A DNA stretch of 64,000 nt from Collybiopsis luxurians FD-317 M1. Its lineage: Eukaryota; Basidiomycota; Agaricomycetes; Agaricales; Omphalotaceae. The stretch spans positions 391,579-455,578 of the forward strand of contig KN834781.1 of NCBI GenBank assembly GCA_000827265.1. The letters are read 5' to 3'. Below the pieces are notes generated by a model. The model was not told where the DNA came from. It made no database searches and worked only from the letters and a program-made list of their open reading frames with translations. Both the position numbers and the translations under genes were made by a program. This document shows, in pieces, positions 22,461 to 32,554 of the stretch (the first letter of the stretch is position 1; every line of letters begins with the position of its first letter).

Positions 22461-22667
22461 CCGGTAGAGATGTTACCGACCAGGTTTTCAAGACGGATTG
22501 AGTCGATTGAGGATGGCAATGGTCAAGCTAGGGCAGTCTTCATCTTAAGGGCTTAGAAATTAAGGGTACTGTTAAGTCGTAGCGGGCAACGCGTGTGGTG
22601 TCCTGAAACCCCGTGATCGTGCCTCTGTGGCTAAGCGTATATGCATCTTTACTTCTATGCAAAAATT

Positions 22668-22870
22668 GTGGAGGGGGGAATGCTGAAGAGTGAGAGCAAG
22701 ACTAAGTCCAAGGATAACGAACCAAATGGCCAGTCGTTACGCTCGGCGGAAAGTTTATCGCTGACAGAATCAGAGAGGTTTTTTGCAGGTTCGATGGCAA
22801 GGTCGTCGGCGTAACCAGGATCCGGCGAGGAAACACCTCAATACGCAGGCTTGAATTTCTATACCTTGCT
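22668..22870 (+). pseudogene. Relic of a FunK1 kinase 3' end
   Basis: Matches the last 200 bp of FunK1 copy C (18425-18630): the ENNEPNGQS-like segment, ADRIREVFCRFDGKVV and the DPARKHLN tail, followed by the same start of the 3' flank (TGAATTTCTATACTT). Small indels break the frame near 22735 and 22808. Nothing of the kinase core is left. Confidence 0.8.
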
Positions 22871-23415
22871 GTGCTTTGCGCTTGATTTATATCCCCCAGC
22901 TTTCATGGAACCTTAAAATTCATGCCATCCTCGGACTCATCCCTATTCTTCTATTCGTTGCTATTGCTTTCGATCAGGGGAAATAGTTACAATCTTAGAC
23001 GCTGCATCGAGGGGTGAGCAATGCGGGGCAGCTATATACACCTATGCTTCAAAATCAACTTTGGACTATGTAGAGTATAGCCTTTTTCGGATCTTACTGA
23101 CTGGTTGTCAAAGGGTCGTTGACGGACTGATTCGATTGAAGAATCAGCAAGCTAGTCTGTTTGGAGGTATTCCTGCGATTTTCTCAAGGCATGCAGTACT
23201 TGTTCAAGATTGTCGTATTGATACACCAAGACTATATATTTCAAAAAGAAATGAGTCCATTTGATACCGCAAATGCTATCGAAAAGTAAATGCGAAGAAG
23301 TCCATTTCAGCAAGCGTAAACAACGACATCAAAACCGTAAAACCAATCATCTATGCATGGATTTGAAGTCTGTAAGTATAGTCGACGAGCCAAAATATTC
23401 TAACCTACCTCGCAA
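22871..23415. other. Intergenic region between kinase relic and cerato-platanin 1
   Basis: The first part resembles the FunK1 3' flank. The last 170 bp (from about 23245) match 24580-24763, the 3' flank of the second cerato-platanin, so they belong to that duplication unit. No gene seen. Confidence 0.55.
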
Positions 23416-23844
23416 TTACAATCCACAAGCTGACGCAGCGACCTGTACCGCGCTAACAGGAACCGCACCAAGCGCAACCGCATTCCCATTCGTCAAGCGG
23501 TCCATTGCTTCCTGAGATACCTTTATTAACCCCTCCTCAGCGTGATCTATCGCAGTCACATTCAGCGACGTTGACTGGCCCTGTGCGTTAGTGTACGTGA
23601 CCTCCCAGCACGATCCGCAGTATGGGCTGTCAAATCCCACGATTTGGCCAAAGGCTCCTATGTTAGGGAAGGTGGGGAGGGAGGCGAAGTTGACGACATT
23701 TTGAGGTAGGAGGCCGGAGCGATGGCAGGCGACGGTATTGATAGATTGGCTCCCGTTGTCGTAGACGGTGTCGAATTCGAGGGTTTCTGCGGCGGTGAGA
23801 GTAGCGGCGGCAGCGGAAACGAAGAGAGTTGTGAGGAACTTCAT
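23416..23844 (-). CDS. Cerato-platanin family secreted protein 1
   Basis: An intronless frame of 142 residues. The first about 19 residues form a signal peptide (MKFLTTLFVSAAAATLTAAE). The mature part has the cerato-platanin marks YDNGSQSINTVAC, LPTFPNIGAFGQIVGF and CGSCWEVTYTN, and the C-terminal ASACGL. The four cysteines expected for two disulfides are present. Such proteins form a double-psi beta-barrel, are secreted, bind chitin oligomers, loosen cellulose and are perceived by plants as elicitors. The role in this fungus is unknown. It is a tandem paralog of the gene at 24764 and lies on the same strand, with duplicated 5' and 3' flanks. Compared with that paralog, the segment after ACHRSG is four residues shorter. 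Confidence 0.92.
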   Translation of the reverse strand: MKFLTTLFVSAAAATLTAAETLEFDTVYDNGSQSINTVACHRSGLLPQNVVNFASLPTFPNIGAFGQIVGFDSPYCGSCWEVTYTNAQGQSTSLNVTAIDHAEEGLIKVSQEAMDRLTNGNAVALGAVPVSAVQVAASACGL

Positions 23845-24763
23845 AGAGATGACGATAGGGATGGAAAGCTGGTGCGGAAGGTACTTTTGCGTGCAGATCG
23901 CAAAAACACTACAAAGGGGGGATTGTAGGATGTGTTAATGATCTTGGAGACTGCTTCAAGTTGGGGGATCTTTTTAAAGGTTTCGAGGGCGTTTATGCCA
24001 ATAGTAAATGGGCATTGGGCACAGATGACCGCAGGTCCGTAAATCTGTACACTTGTAATACCGGGTCGTCGGTGATACTCCCGTCATCACTTGTACCAGG
24101 CCAAGAATAATGGAATGAGCACCGCTAGTTGGTGAAAACGGTCATGGATTGCCTTTCTACTCAGGATGAATAACGAAGGTAGTACGGTCCGTGGGGACTA
24201 CTACTTCTTGCACCGATCTCATCGTCGTTTAAGTTTGCGGCGAGGCTTCTCGGTATAGGATTTGTAATTCTACGCCAATTTATATTAATGGCATCAAGTG
24301 CGAGGCTCTAGTCACAGAATCAGAACGAGATTTCCCATTTCCCGGTGTATCAGCTCTCAGTTCCAAGCTGGTAGGAGTTAGTCAGTTCATAGACCTTACC
24401 CTACCTTACAAGGATGATGTAAGGTCCCAAGATATAAGATACTCCCTTCCCAAGTTGATTTCAGGATCTCGTTAGATGCTATGGACGATTCAATGTTTGG
24501 GTTGAATTCAAATGTGAATGACTAAGTACTCTAGTCTTCTTCGATTTCAAGCACTACTACCTATTTCAACAAGTCCATACAAGTCCATTTGATACAAGGT
24601 TGCTAAGCATCAAGAATGTGTAAATGCAAAGAGTCCAAAAAAGTCCATTTCAGCAAGTGTGAAAACGACGACATTAAAATCATAAAGTGCCAATCATCTG
24701 CAGACAGAAAGTTTATCAGTACCGTCGGCAGGCTAAAACACTCAAAGCTTACATACCTTGTAA
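23845..24763 (-). promoter_or_regulatory. Promoter block of cerato-platanin 1 and 3' flank of cerato-platanin 2
   Basis: 23845-24540 is one of three copies of the promoter block described at 21720. The rest (24580-24763) matches the 3' flank of the first gene, with repeated AAGTCCATTT phrases. The unit boundary is near 24560. Confidence 0.65.
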
Positions 24764-25198
24764 TCACACCCCACAAACAGACGAGGCGACCTGTACAGCG
24801 CTAACACTAACCGCACCAAACGCAACCGCATTCCCATTCGTCAAAGTGTTCATCGCTTCCTCCGATACATTAATCAGTCCCTGCCCGGCATGATCGATCG
24901 CAGTCACTGTCAGAGTCTTCGACTGGCCCTGCGCGTTGGTGTACGTGACCTGCCAGCACGTTCCACAGTTTGCGTCGTTGTATCCTTTGATTTGGCCAAA
25001 GGCTCCGATGTTGGGGAAGGTGGGGAGGGAGGAGAAGGTTGTGAAGCCTCTGGTGAGGAGGCCGTTGGATCCGTCGGAGCAGGCGACGGTGGCGAGGGAT
25101 TGGTCGCCGTTGTCGTAGGTGGGGTCGTATTGGAGGGTTTCGGCGGCGGCGAGGGTGGCTGCGGCAGCGGAGAGGAAGAGGGTTGTGAAGAATTTCAT
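24764..25198 (-). CDS. Cerato-platanin family secreted protein 2
   Basis: An intronless frame of 144 residues with a signal peptide (MKFFTTLFLSAAAATLAAAE) and a cerato-platanin domain: YDNGDQSLATVACSDG, LPTFPNIGAFGQIKGY, CGTCWQVTYTN, LTVTAIDHAGQGLINVS and the C-terminal SSVCGV. The four conserved cysteines are present. It is a secreted cell-wall-active elicitor-type protein by family knowledge. It is about three quarters identical by eye to the protein at 23416. The SDGSNGLL segment matches typical family members better than copy 1 does, suggesting this is the more ancestral copy. Confidence 0.92.
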   Translation of the reverse strand: MKFFTTLFLSAAAATLAAAETLQYDPTYDNGDQSLATVACSDGSNGLLTRGFTTFSSLPTFPNIGAFGQIKGYNDANCGTCWQVTYTNAQGQSKTLTVTAIDHAGQGLINVSEEAMNTLTNGNAVAFGAVSVSAVQVASSVCGV

Positions 25199-26826
25199 GA
25201 TGAGGAGGATGGTAAGGATGGAAAGAAAGAGCAGGTGCGGAAGTGAGAAAGTGAGGTGCGGATCGCAAAAACACTACAAAGGAGAGGTTGTAGGATGTGC
25301 TGATGATCTTGGGGACTGCTTGGAGGGTCTCTTTTAAAGGTTTCGAAGGCGCTTATGCAAATGGTACTTGCGATATTTACATGGGCACAGATGACCGTAG
25401 GTCCGTAATGCCGTGGCGTGGGTGTGTCCAGAAGTGTAATATGATAAAATAACCATGACGTTGGAGTCCATCGGTGATACTTCCGTCGTCGCTTGTACCA
25501 GGCCAAGAGTAATTGGAATGATCGAGAATCGAGAATAGCCACGGCTCAGTGCTGGTTGGGTGAAATACGGCCATGGATTGCCTTTCTGCTCACGATGCCA
25601 GAATGATGAAATACGACCGATCTCATCGTAAGTAAATGTTGCACGGCTTTTTTGGAGTACGTTCAAAGTTTGCGGCGAGGTTAACCTTGTGCAGAAACGG
25701 GCTTCTGGCTTCTCGAGTTGCGGTACATATGGGATTTAAAGTTGCGGAAGGAATAGAGATGGAGATACCAAGTTTATGCCAGTGATATTAATGATATCAA
25801 GACGGAGGCTCTAGAATCAGAACGAAATTTCACATTTCCCAAGGATGATGTGTACCATATTTCCCAAGTTGATTTTTCGGATCTCGTTAGATGCCATGGA
25901 CGAATCGACGTTTGCTAGAGACAGGAGTTCGAAGATTGAAAACCCAGTCTACGAGGTCAGGCTGTGCCGCGTTCAAAAATAAGCCGACTGCTGTCTAAGA
26001 AGTTCGGGGAACTTTGCCCTTGTCCCAGTCTTGGGAAAACAGCTGCCGAGGTGGTCTTACCGATGAGAAGAATGCGCCGCTTGTTATGGACAGGACGCCG
26101 AGAAAGGCAGAATCAGAAGACTGCAGACGCACATGCTAGCAATTTTATTGGGCGTATCTAGCTCCATAGCGGGAAGTGTTCATGCCTGTTATTGATGAGG
26201 GTGGTTGAAGGTTCAAGGCAATGCTTCGAGTGAGAGTTCAGCTCAGCTTCGAATGTCAAGGAACTTTCAGTTTGAAACTGGCACTGGGCGACGCGTCCAA
26301 CTCCGGGCATAGCCTTTACATATTCTCAGCACGTGCGCGCGTGTAGTCGGATCCCCTCCGATTCTCGGAATTCATCCCCCCGCTGACCACCACCATCCTT
26401 CACACTCCCTGAATTGCTCGGATTCGTCTACGATTCAACTGGCAGCAGTAATGGGCCCCGTTCTAGCCCCATTACCCTTGTCATATATCCCACTCATCGG
26501 CCCAACGATGAGGTCAAAGTTCGAACTCTTAGGCAAATGGAAACCTTGATTCCGCCAGCGACCGACCTAGATAGCTAATATCAAGCAGCCTGGGCCCTTA
26601 CTGATGGCCTTGAAAGGCTCTTTCAAAGCTGCTGATAATGAGCAATATCTGCTTACTCGCTTTTTTCATTTTACGGACCCGGTAATAACGGCGCGAACGA
26701 CCCTGCCATGTTTTTGTCTTTTTATCTCCTCTAGGCAACCACCACCCGCCTTTGTTCCTTCCGACTCTGTCCTTACTCTACCCAAGTCGCTCTTTCAGTT
26801 CAAAAAAAAAAAGTCTTTCGTTGAAA
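25199..26826. promoter_or_regulatory. Promoter block of cerato-platanin 2, then unassigned spacer
   Basis: 25199-25925 is the third promoter-block copy. From about 25930 to 26826 I see no gene. The stretch before 26827 is pyrimidine-rich (CTTTTT and TCTCCTC runs), as is common in basidiomycete core promoters, and likely serves the kinase-like gene. Confidence 0.55.
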
Positions 26827-28351
26827 ATGGCAGCAACTTCCTCTTCTCTCCCTCCTTTACCCCAATCTGAATCTGAATCGGACGACCCTCATTACCCACT
26901 CGGCCTGACAAGGGAAGAAACGCAATGGGCTGATCTCTACCCGTACCTCGAACGTCGGGGATACCAATTACGTTCCCGATATCGTCCGGGATGGGTTGGG
27001 TCGTGGATTAAGGAAGGGCTGACTACGTCGGAATTGATGATGCAACCAACATGGAAGTACGAGTACGAAGATGCAGAACCCGTACGTCCCTCCTTATCCG
27101 TCTCCTCTCAGTTCTATAATTTTTTCTGCATGCTTTATTAGGCTACTGGCGCCTTGACCGTCATCGACGCTACTCGCATCAGCGATGGCACCACCGTCGC
27201 CCTCAAGCTTATCTCCATGTCACCCGACCTCAACACCCCAGACTCCACCGAAATCGAAACCCTGCAATACCTCTCCTCCCCAGCTATCGCCAACGACCCA
27301 CGGAACCACTGCATCCAAATGATCGACTGTTTCGAAGTCTTCACCCCGGCAGAGATGGCGGATCTCAGTATGGCGGGGTACGCGAATGCGTTCATTGCTG
27401 TGTTTCCGTTTGCGAGGAGTTGGAGGGATTTGCCGTTTAGGTTGGTATGGGAGGTGTTGGAATTTGTGAAGCAAATTTTGGAGGTACAGGGTGACTTGAC
27501 AGGCTGAATGGGGAAGTGGCTTTCTGACGATGGTTTTCTGTGTAGGGATTGGCATTTCTTCACGAACATAATATTGCGCATCGGTGAGTCCGTATACTCG
27601 TTTGTACATCAAACGGATGCTTATCTTATACGTTTTCAGCGACATACGCTCGGAGAATATCATGCTGGATGCATCGAGTCTATGTTTTTCTCGTACGTCC
27701 TTTGCCATATGCTCCTTATCTTTCTTAACAGATGACTCCCCAGAAATCAACCCACAGGATCGCATCGACACCCCCGTACGCTATATCTTCATCGACCTCG
27801 GATCTAGCACCAAATTTTCTGAACGCCGGCTCGTTCAATTTCGACATGGGTGGCATAAGGAAATACCGGAGGTTTTCGAACTGGATCCTCAAGGGAATCG
27901 CGTACCGACGAGGTTTTATGATCCGTTCAAGGGGGACGTGTACGTGCTAGGGCTTGTGTTGGAAGGGTTTTTCGGAAAGGTTCGTCGTAGTCCTCTCTGA
28001 ATTCGTCAAAACTCGTTTCATTCAATGGAGCTCATCTTTCATTAATTCATTCATTCACTACAGTCCGTCCCGTGTCTCCGCCCCCTCTTCACCCTCATGA
28101 AAGACCCGTCACCGTCCACTCGGCTGACGGCCGAACAGGCTCTGCAGGTGTTTGATCAGTGTACGAGGGATATCTCGCGTCGGAGGCTGCTCATGCCTGT
28201 GAAGGATGTTTCGGTGTTTAGTTTTGCGGAGATGGATTTGTTTACGAGGGGGTTGGGGTGGATGATTGCGTTTGTGTGGGGGTGGGTGGATTGGGTGAGG
28301 TTGGTGGTGAAGGTCGTGTGGAGGGGGCAGGAGTTGAAGGTGAAGATGTGA
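26827..28351 (+). CDS. Protein kinase-like protein with C-terminal hydrophobic segment
   Basis: The spliced product is 407 residues from exons 26827-27081, 27142-27483, 27546-27583, 27640-27692, 27732-27979 and 28064-28351. Kinase signatures are VALKLISM (VAxK lysine), GLAFLHEHNIAHRDIRSENIMLDA (HRD loop with Asn) and FIDLGSS, with DLG in place of DFG. No glycine-rich loop is evident in the N-lobe. After DPSPSTRLTAEQALQVFDQ comes a hydrophobic stretch (GLGWMIAFVWGWVDWVRLVV) near residues 380-400 that could anchor the protein in a membrane. This arrangement is common in an agaricomycete kinase-like family of unknown role; substrates are unknown and reduced activity is possible. Its last two exons are repeated in a broken copy at 35384-36068. 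Confidence 0.85.
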
Positions 28352-28756
28352 ATAGGATGGGGTCTGGTAGGGTGCGGTATGTATGTTATTGTTATGTGAG
28401 TGCTGTGTTATGTTGGATGAGACTGCGATCTACATATGCTGCCAATTTGCCAATTTTAGGAGATGCTCATAAAGTACTACTGTAATGGATGTCGTTATAC
28501 GCGGAGCTTTTGTGTAGATTTAATTGATAATAGAGTACGTGTACGTGTACTTCCCCTTCTTCCTACATTGTGCTAGACCTTGAATATGAACGTAATATAA
28601 TATTAAGAGACTGAAAGAAGCCAAAGAATATCCGACTCATAGCACGTGTATTGGCGCTGTTACAAGTAGCATCCAATATGCGTTCTGACGTCTGCAAGTT
28701 GATTGACCAGCTGTAATGCATGAAATGCTTCGACATTGATTCTAGGCTACTCTTCC
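28352..28756. other. 3' flank of the kinase-like gene
   Basis: 28352-28540 recurs at 35919-36068 with a deletion of about 40 bp. No gene seen. Confidence 0.5.
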
Positions 28757-29142
28757 AGCTCGTCAAGAAAACCTAGGCCAAAATAAAAAAAAACGTGATG
28801 ATCGCCGCCAATGGCCCGACTCGGCTTTCAGTTTAGCGCCGGGGCGCTCTTTTGGTACATTAGCTCATGTATATATTCCTGAGCTCCAGTAGCTCCAATG
28901 ACGACGGGAATACACTCAAAGTATATGTAAGAAGCCCCAGAGGCAGCTCAGTGTCGCCAGTCTCCAGCATTATAGTAATATCCCATCCTGAAAGGTTGTG
29001 TTCACATTGGTAGGACGGTACAAAATGTCAAAAAGCGAAGAGGCAAAGAAAGCTCTGGTGCGCTTACTACCAGCCGAGCCGGGCCGTTGGCGGCGATCAT
29101 CACGCGTTTTTTTAATTTTGGCCTAGGTTTTCTTGACGAGCT
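28757..29142. mobile_element. MITE with about 65-bp terminal inverted repeats
   Basis: The left end (28757-28822, beginning AGCTCGTCAAGAAAACC) is the reverse complement of the right end (29078-29142) with few mismatches. Both share the GGCCAAAAT, CGTGATGATCGCCGCCAA and CCCG-CTCGGC segments. The internal about 250 bp has no coding capacity. No clear target-site duplication was seen, so the superfamily is open. Confidence 0.8.
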
Positions 29143-29637
29143 GTCATAAAAACCCACAAAGTACAGATACTATGGTTGTTAGGGATAGTTCGTGGACAGG
29201 GATAGTTCTAATTGCAAAAAATTGCCAAAATAAAGGCCTTCCGCTACTTGGATGGCCATGATATTTTTTTTATAGCATGTTTAGATAGTAATGGTGATTT
29301 CTGTCTACTTACATTGGGAGATTTTGAAGGGGATACAGAGCTGTCGAGGGGATAGTAGATTCCCGAAACTGTTTGCTTTCATCAAACCACCAGGAACACT
29401 ATAATAATAAATAGAAAAAATGGATTAAAGGGACTAGAGCCTGATTTTACATTCTAAAGAGTCTAAATCCAAAATTTCATAACAATCTATGGAGAACTGA
29501 ACGAATGAGAAACAAAACGAAGTGAAAGATGTGTCGAGCGTGACATTGAGTTAGCGGGAGGACATGCCGTCGGCTCGGCATGGAATACAAGCACTGTCAC
29601 CGCGCAAGTTCTTACTACAGGCTCTACAACGATTGCA

Positions 29638-32102
29638 ATGACTAGGTCAAAAACTCTTCGGACGAATTCTGTAAAGCCACGTAAAATCAGCAATGCTACT
29701 GAGGAAAGGCTGGCACTAGCAAAGGAGGATCTCCAGCTCACTAGTAAATTCCCAACTGTGGCTGCAGCCGCAAGGTTCCACAATGTCCCTGCTAGGACAC
29801 TCCAAAACCGCATCAAAGGCATCAAGTCGAAGAAGGAAGCACATGAGAAAGAGGCCCTGTTGACTGGACCAGAACAACGAGTTCTCCTCGATTGGATTTA
29901 TTATCTTGGCCTTGCAGGCCTGCCGGTCAACAAACGGACGCTCCGACAGAAGGTACAAGCTATTCTGAAGGCGAAAAATGTAACGATGGAAAAGAATACG
30001 GTCTCGAGAACATGGATACGAAATTTCAGGAAGAAACATGCAGCAGAGATGAAGACTGCACGAGGCTCTGGTCTAGATCCGAAACGAGCACAGGCCTTCA
30101 ACTACGAGACTGTTCACCGTCATTTCAAGCTTCTCAACGAGGTCTTAAAGGATAAAGACATCCCTTGGGAGAATGTCTACAACATGGACGAGAAGGGTAT
30201 TCAGCTGGGAGGAGGCCGAAAGAACACGCAGGAACGGTACTTCTTTTCGAGGGAGGACAAGATGATGTACCGGCAGAAAAGTGATAGTCTTGAACTTGTA
30301 ACAGTCATCGACTGTGTCTGCGCAGACGGTACGGCTGAGATTCCACCTTGCTTCGTCTTCAAAGGTGTTGGAAAGTTCCCAGAGTGGATGGAGGTCAACG
30401 ATGACATTCTGTATGTATCCCACTCGTTTGACATGCTATTACTGATTAAAAACTCCAAAGCATCGCAACTTCTGATAACGGCTGGACAGATGATGAGTGT
30501 GGATTCGAATGGTTTAGACAATGCTTCATACCTCACGCGCAAAAGCGAAATACAACTGAAAAACCAATTCTCCTTCTCTTCGACGGACATGGGTCTCACA
30601 TTAGCGAAGATTGGATTGACCATGCACTGAAAAACGACATCATCCTAGTTTGTCTTCCTCCGCATACCACTCATCGTCTCCAGCCCCTGGATGTTGGTTG
30701 CTTTGGACCGTTACAGACTGCGTGGTTCAGCCGCTGTGATACTGTATTGGGTGAGACTGGAGAACCAATGGAGTTACGAAATGTGGTGAAAGAGTATTGG
30801 AAAGTGAGGCAGGGGGCATTTAAGGAGACAACAATCTTGGCATCCTGGCGAAAGTCTGGAATCCGACCATTAAATCCCTCAGTCTTCACAGCTGCTGACT
30901 ACGCACCTAGCATTCCTTCATCTACCAAGAACCAGTTACCGGATTCCTTTCCTAGACGTCTCCCGCATGCTCCAGACGCCTCTTCTGATGATGCGGTATT
31001 TGACGGTCAGGTTCTCTTGGAGATGAGGGAAGAAAGGGAGGAAGAACGAGGCAAATATGCAGAGTCTGACTCGGACTCGGACTCGGCCGATGACAGCTTT
31101 TCTCCATCAGATTCCGATGAACAATCAGACAAGGATGGTCACGCGGATCCAAGCATGCCCTCTCGTTCTGTTTCTCCCACCTCCCTGCCACGACACACTC
31201 GCCGGCAATCCTCACGTAACTTCCAAGCCCCAGAATTGACTCCCAGCTCTTCCAAAGAGAGTCTTCTGCCACGCACACTCCGAGAAGTTGAATACGCGCG
31301 CCATATTGCCGATCTTGAAGAGGAACTTCGCAACGCAAAATCACAACGGGATGCTGCCACCACACACGCAGTTCTGTCAGCTCAGGAGCTCAGCATCTTG
31401 AAGCACAAATACAACAAGAAGGCAGAGAAGAAGGATGGCTCTAGACGGGTGGTCACAGATGCCAGAGTTTTGACGTCCCGGGAAGGCAAGGAACAGGCAG
31501 CTGCTGATGCAGCAAAAAAAGCGGTGAAGAAGAAGGCCGAAGCAGACAGGAAGGAGAAGCGAAGGCAGGCAGAGCATGCCGACATCATTCGTCGCGCAGA
31601 CCAGGAGCGAAGCGGTTCCACCTTCACCGGGTCACTCAAATCCAAGAGCAAAAGTGCTCTCATCGATATCTGCTTCGCTCTCAACCTATCGTCTGACAAC
31701 GCGAATGTGGATGCACTCCGCGCACGAATCGTCTCTCATTTCGACACATGCCCAGACCTCAAAGACCACGAGCGGTACATTGGTCTCTTCACACAAAAGC
31801 GCAAGCAGCCCGACGACTCGCTGCCCAAGGAGAACGATGCACGAGGAACATTATCTCAATGCCGTTCTCCAACTCCTGGGCCCTCATCATTCCGCCGCCG
31901 CTCTCCAACTCCACAGAGTCCAAGCCGTAGATTTGGTTTCGAAAATCCACCCCAGTCTCAGCCCAGCTATACTTTTTCTTTCCTATACCCATCCTCTTCC
32001 CAGGCCGCATCCCATTTCCCTTACCCACCACTTTCACATCCTCGTCCTGTTCCCATTCCTCTTCCCCAACATGCTCCTGGTGATAATAGAGATTTTGACT
32101 AG
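29638..32102 (+). CDS. pogo-type transposase (HTH-psq, CENP-B, DDE_1)
   Basis: Two exons, 29638-30410 and 30461-32102, give 804 residues. The 50-bp intron restores the DILIATSDNGWTDDECGFEW motif. Domain order: an N-terminal psq-type helix-turn-helix (EERLALAKEDLQL..TVAAAARFHNVPARTLQNRIKG), a CENP-B-type second DNA-binding region (about 80-150), and a DDE_1 catalytic core with NMDEKG, LLFDGHGSH and HRLQPLDVG. The last two aspartates are 36 apart (DD35D spacing). A long acidic Ser/Asp tract and a coiled-coil/basic region (about 450-620) precede a Pro/Ser-rich tail. All three catalytic Asp residues are present. It binds the TIRs and would cut and paste the element. The ATG at 29638 precedes the basic MTRSKTLRTNS leader. 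Confidence 0.9.
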
Positions 32103-32192
32103 CTTTCACGTAGTATTTCTGTCTGTACTTGTCGAAATAATCAGTCCTTTTCTTGCCTACCCTGAAATTTTATTGATATGTGCACGAACTGG

Positions 32193-32257
32193 CGAGCGCG
32201 AACGAACTAACGAGCGCGAACGAACTAACGAGTGCGAACGAATTAACGAGCGCGAAC
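32193..32257. repeat. 18-bp minisatellite inside the transposon
   Basis: About 3.6 tandem copies of an 18-bp unit (core CGAGCGCGAACGAACTAA) between the transposase stop and the right TIR. Confidence 0.8.
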
Positions 32258-32554
32258 AATTGCCGTCTGAGCCGTGTGCCGACTTGCGGCTTTTCCGTGA
32301 CAACACTGTGACTGATATGTGGAACTATCCCTAATCTCCTCGGCCGCTGCCCGTTGAGCTCAGTAAAATTGCTAAAAATCCCAGAAATTCACTATAGGGG
32401 TTTTCAGCCTATAGGAATTCAGCTGTGTACTCAGAAAAATATTATTCAAAGAAATCATGAAATTATTCGCGTTTTGATGAAAATAGAACTATCCCTAACA
32501 ACCATAGTATTGATTGAATCATTCGCATTACATTGAAAACCCCGAATCAAAAGC

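Larger units (their letters stand above)
29170..32507 (+). mobile_element. Complete pogo/Fot1-like DNA transposon
   Basis: The 3338-bp element is bounded by exact 22-bp inverted repeats (29170-29191 beginning CTATGGTTGTTAGGG, and 32486-32507) and flanked by TA on both sides (29168-29169 and 32508-32509), as expected for Tc1/mariner-superfamily target duplication. The GGGATAGTTC core of the TIR recurs once more just inside each end (about 29200 and 32322), likely as transposase-binding sites. It carries an apparently intact transposase (29638-32102). Identical ends and an open gene suggest recent insertion. It landed 47 bp beyond the 3' end of the NTPase gene at 32555. Confidence 0.92.

Noticed and set aside
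24870..25274. 134-codon minus-strand frame across cerato-platanin 2
   Set aside because: His/Pro/Arg-rich out-of-frame reading of the cerato-platanin coding sequence and its leader.
31576..32334. 252-codon plus-strand frame overlapping the transposase
   Set aside because: Alternate frame of the transposase C-terminal low-complexity tail and the 18-bp minisatellite.
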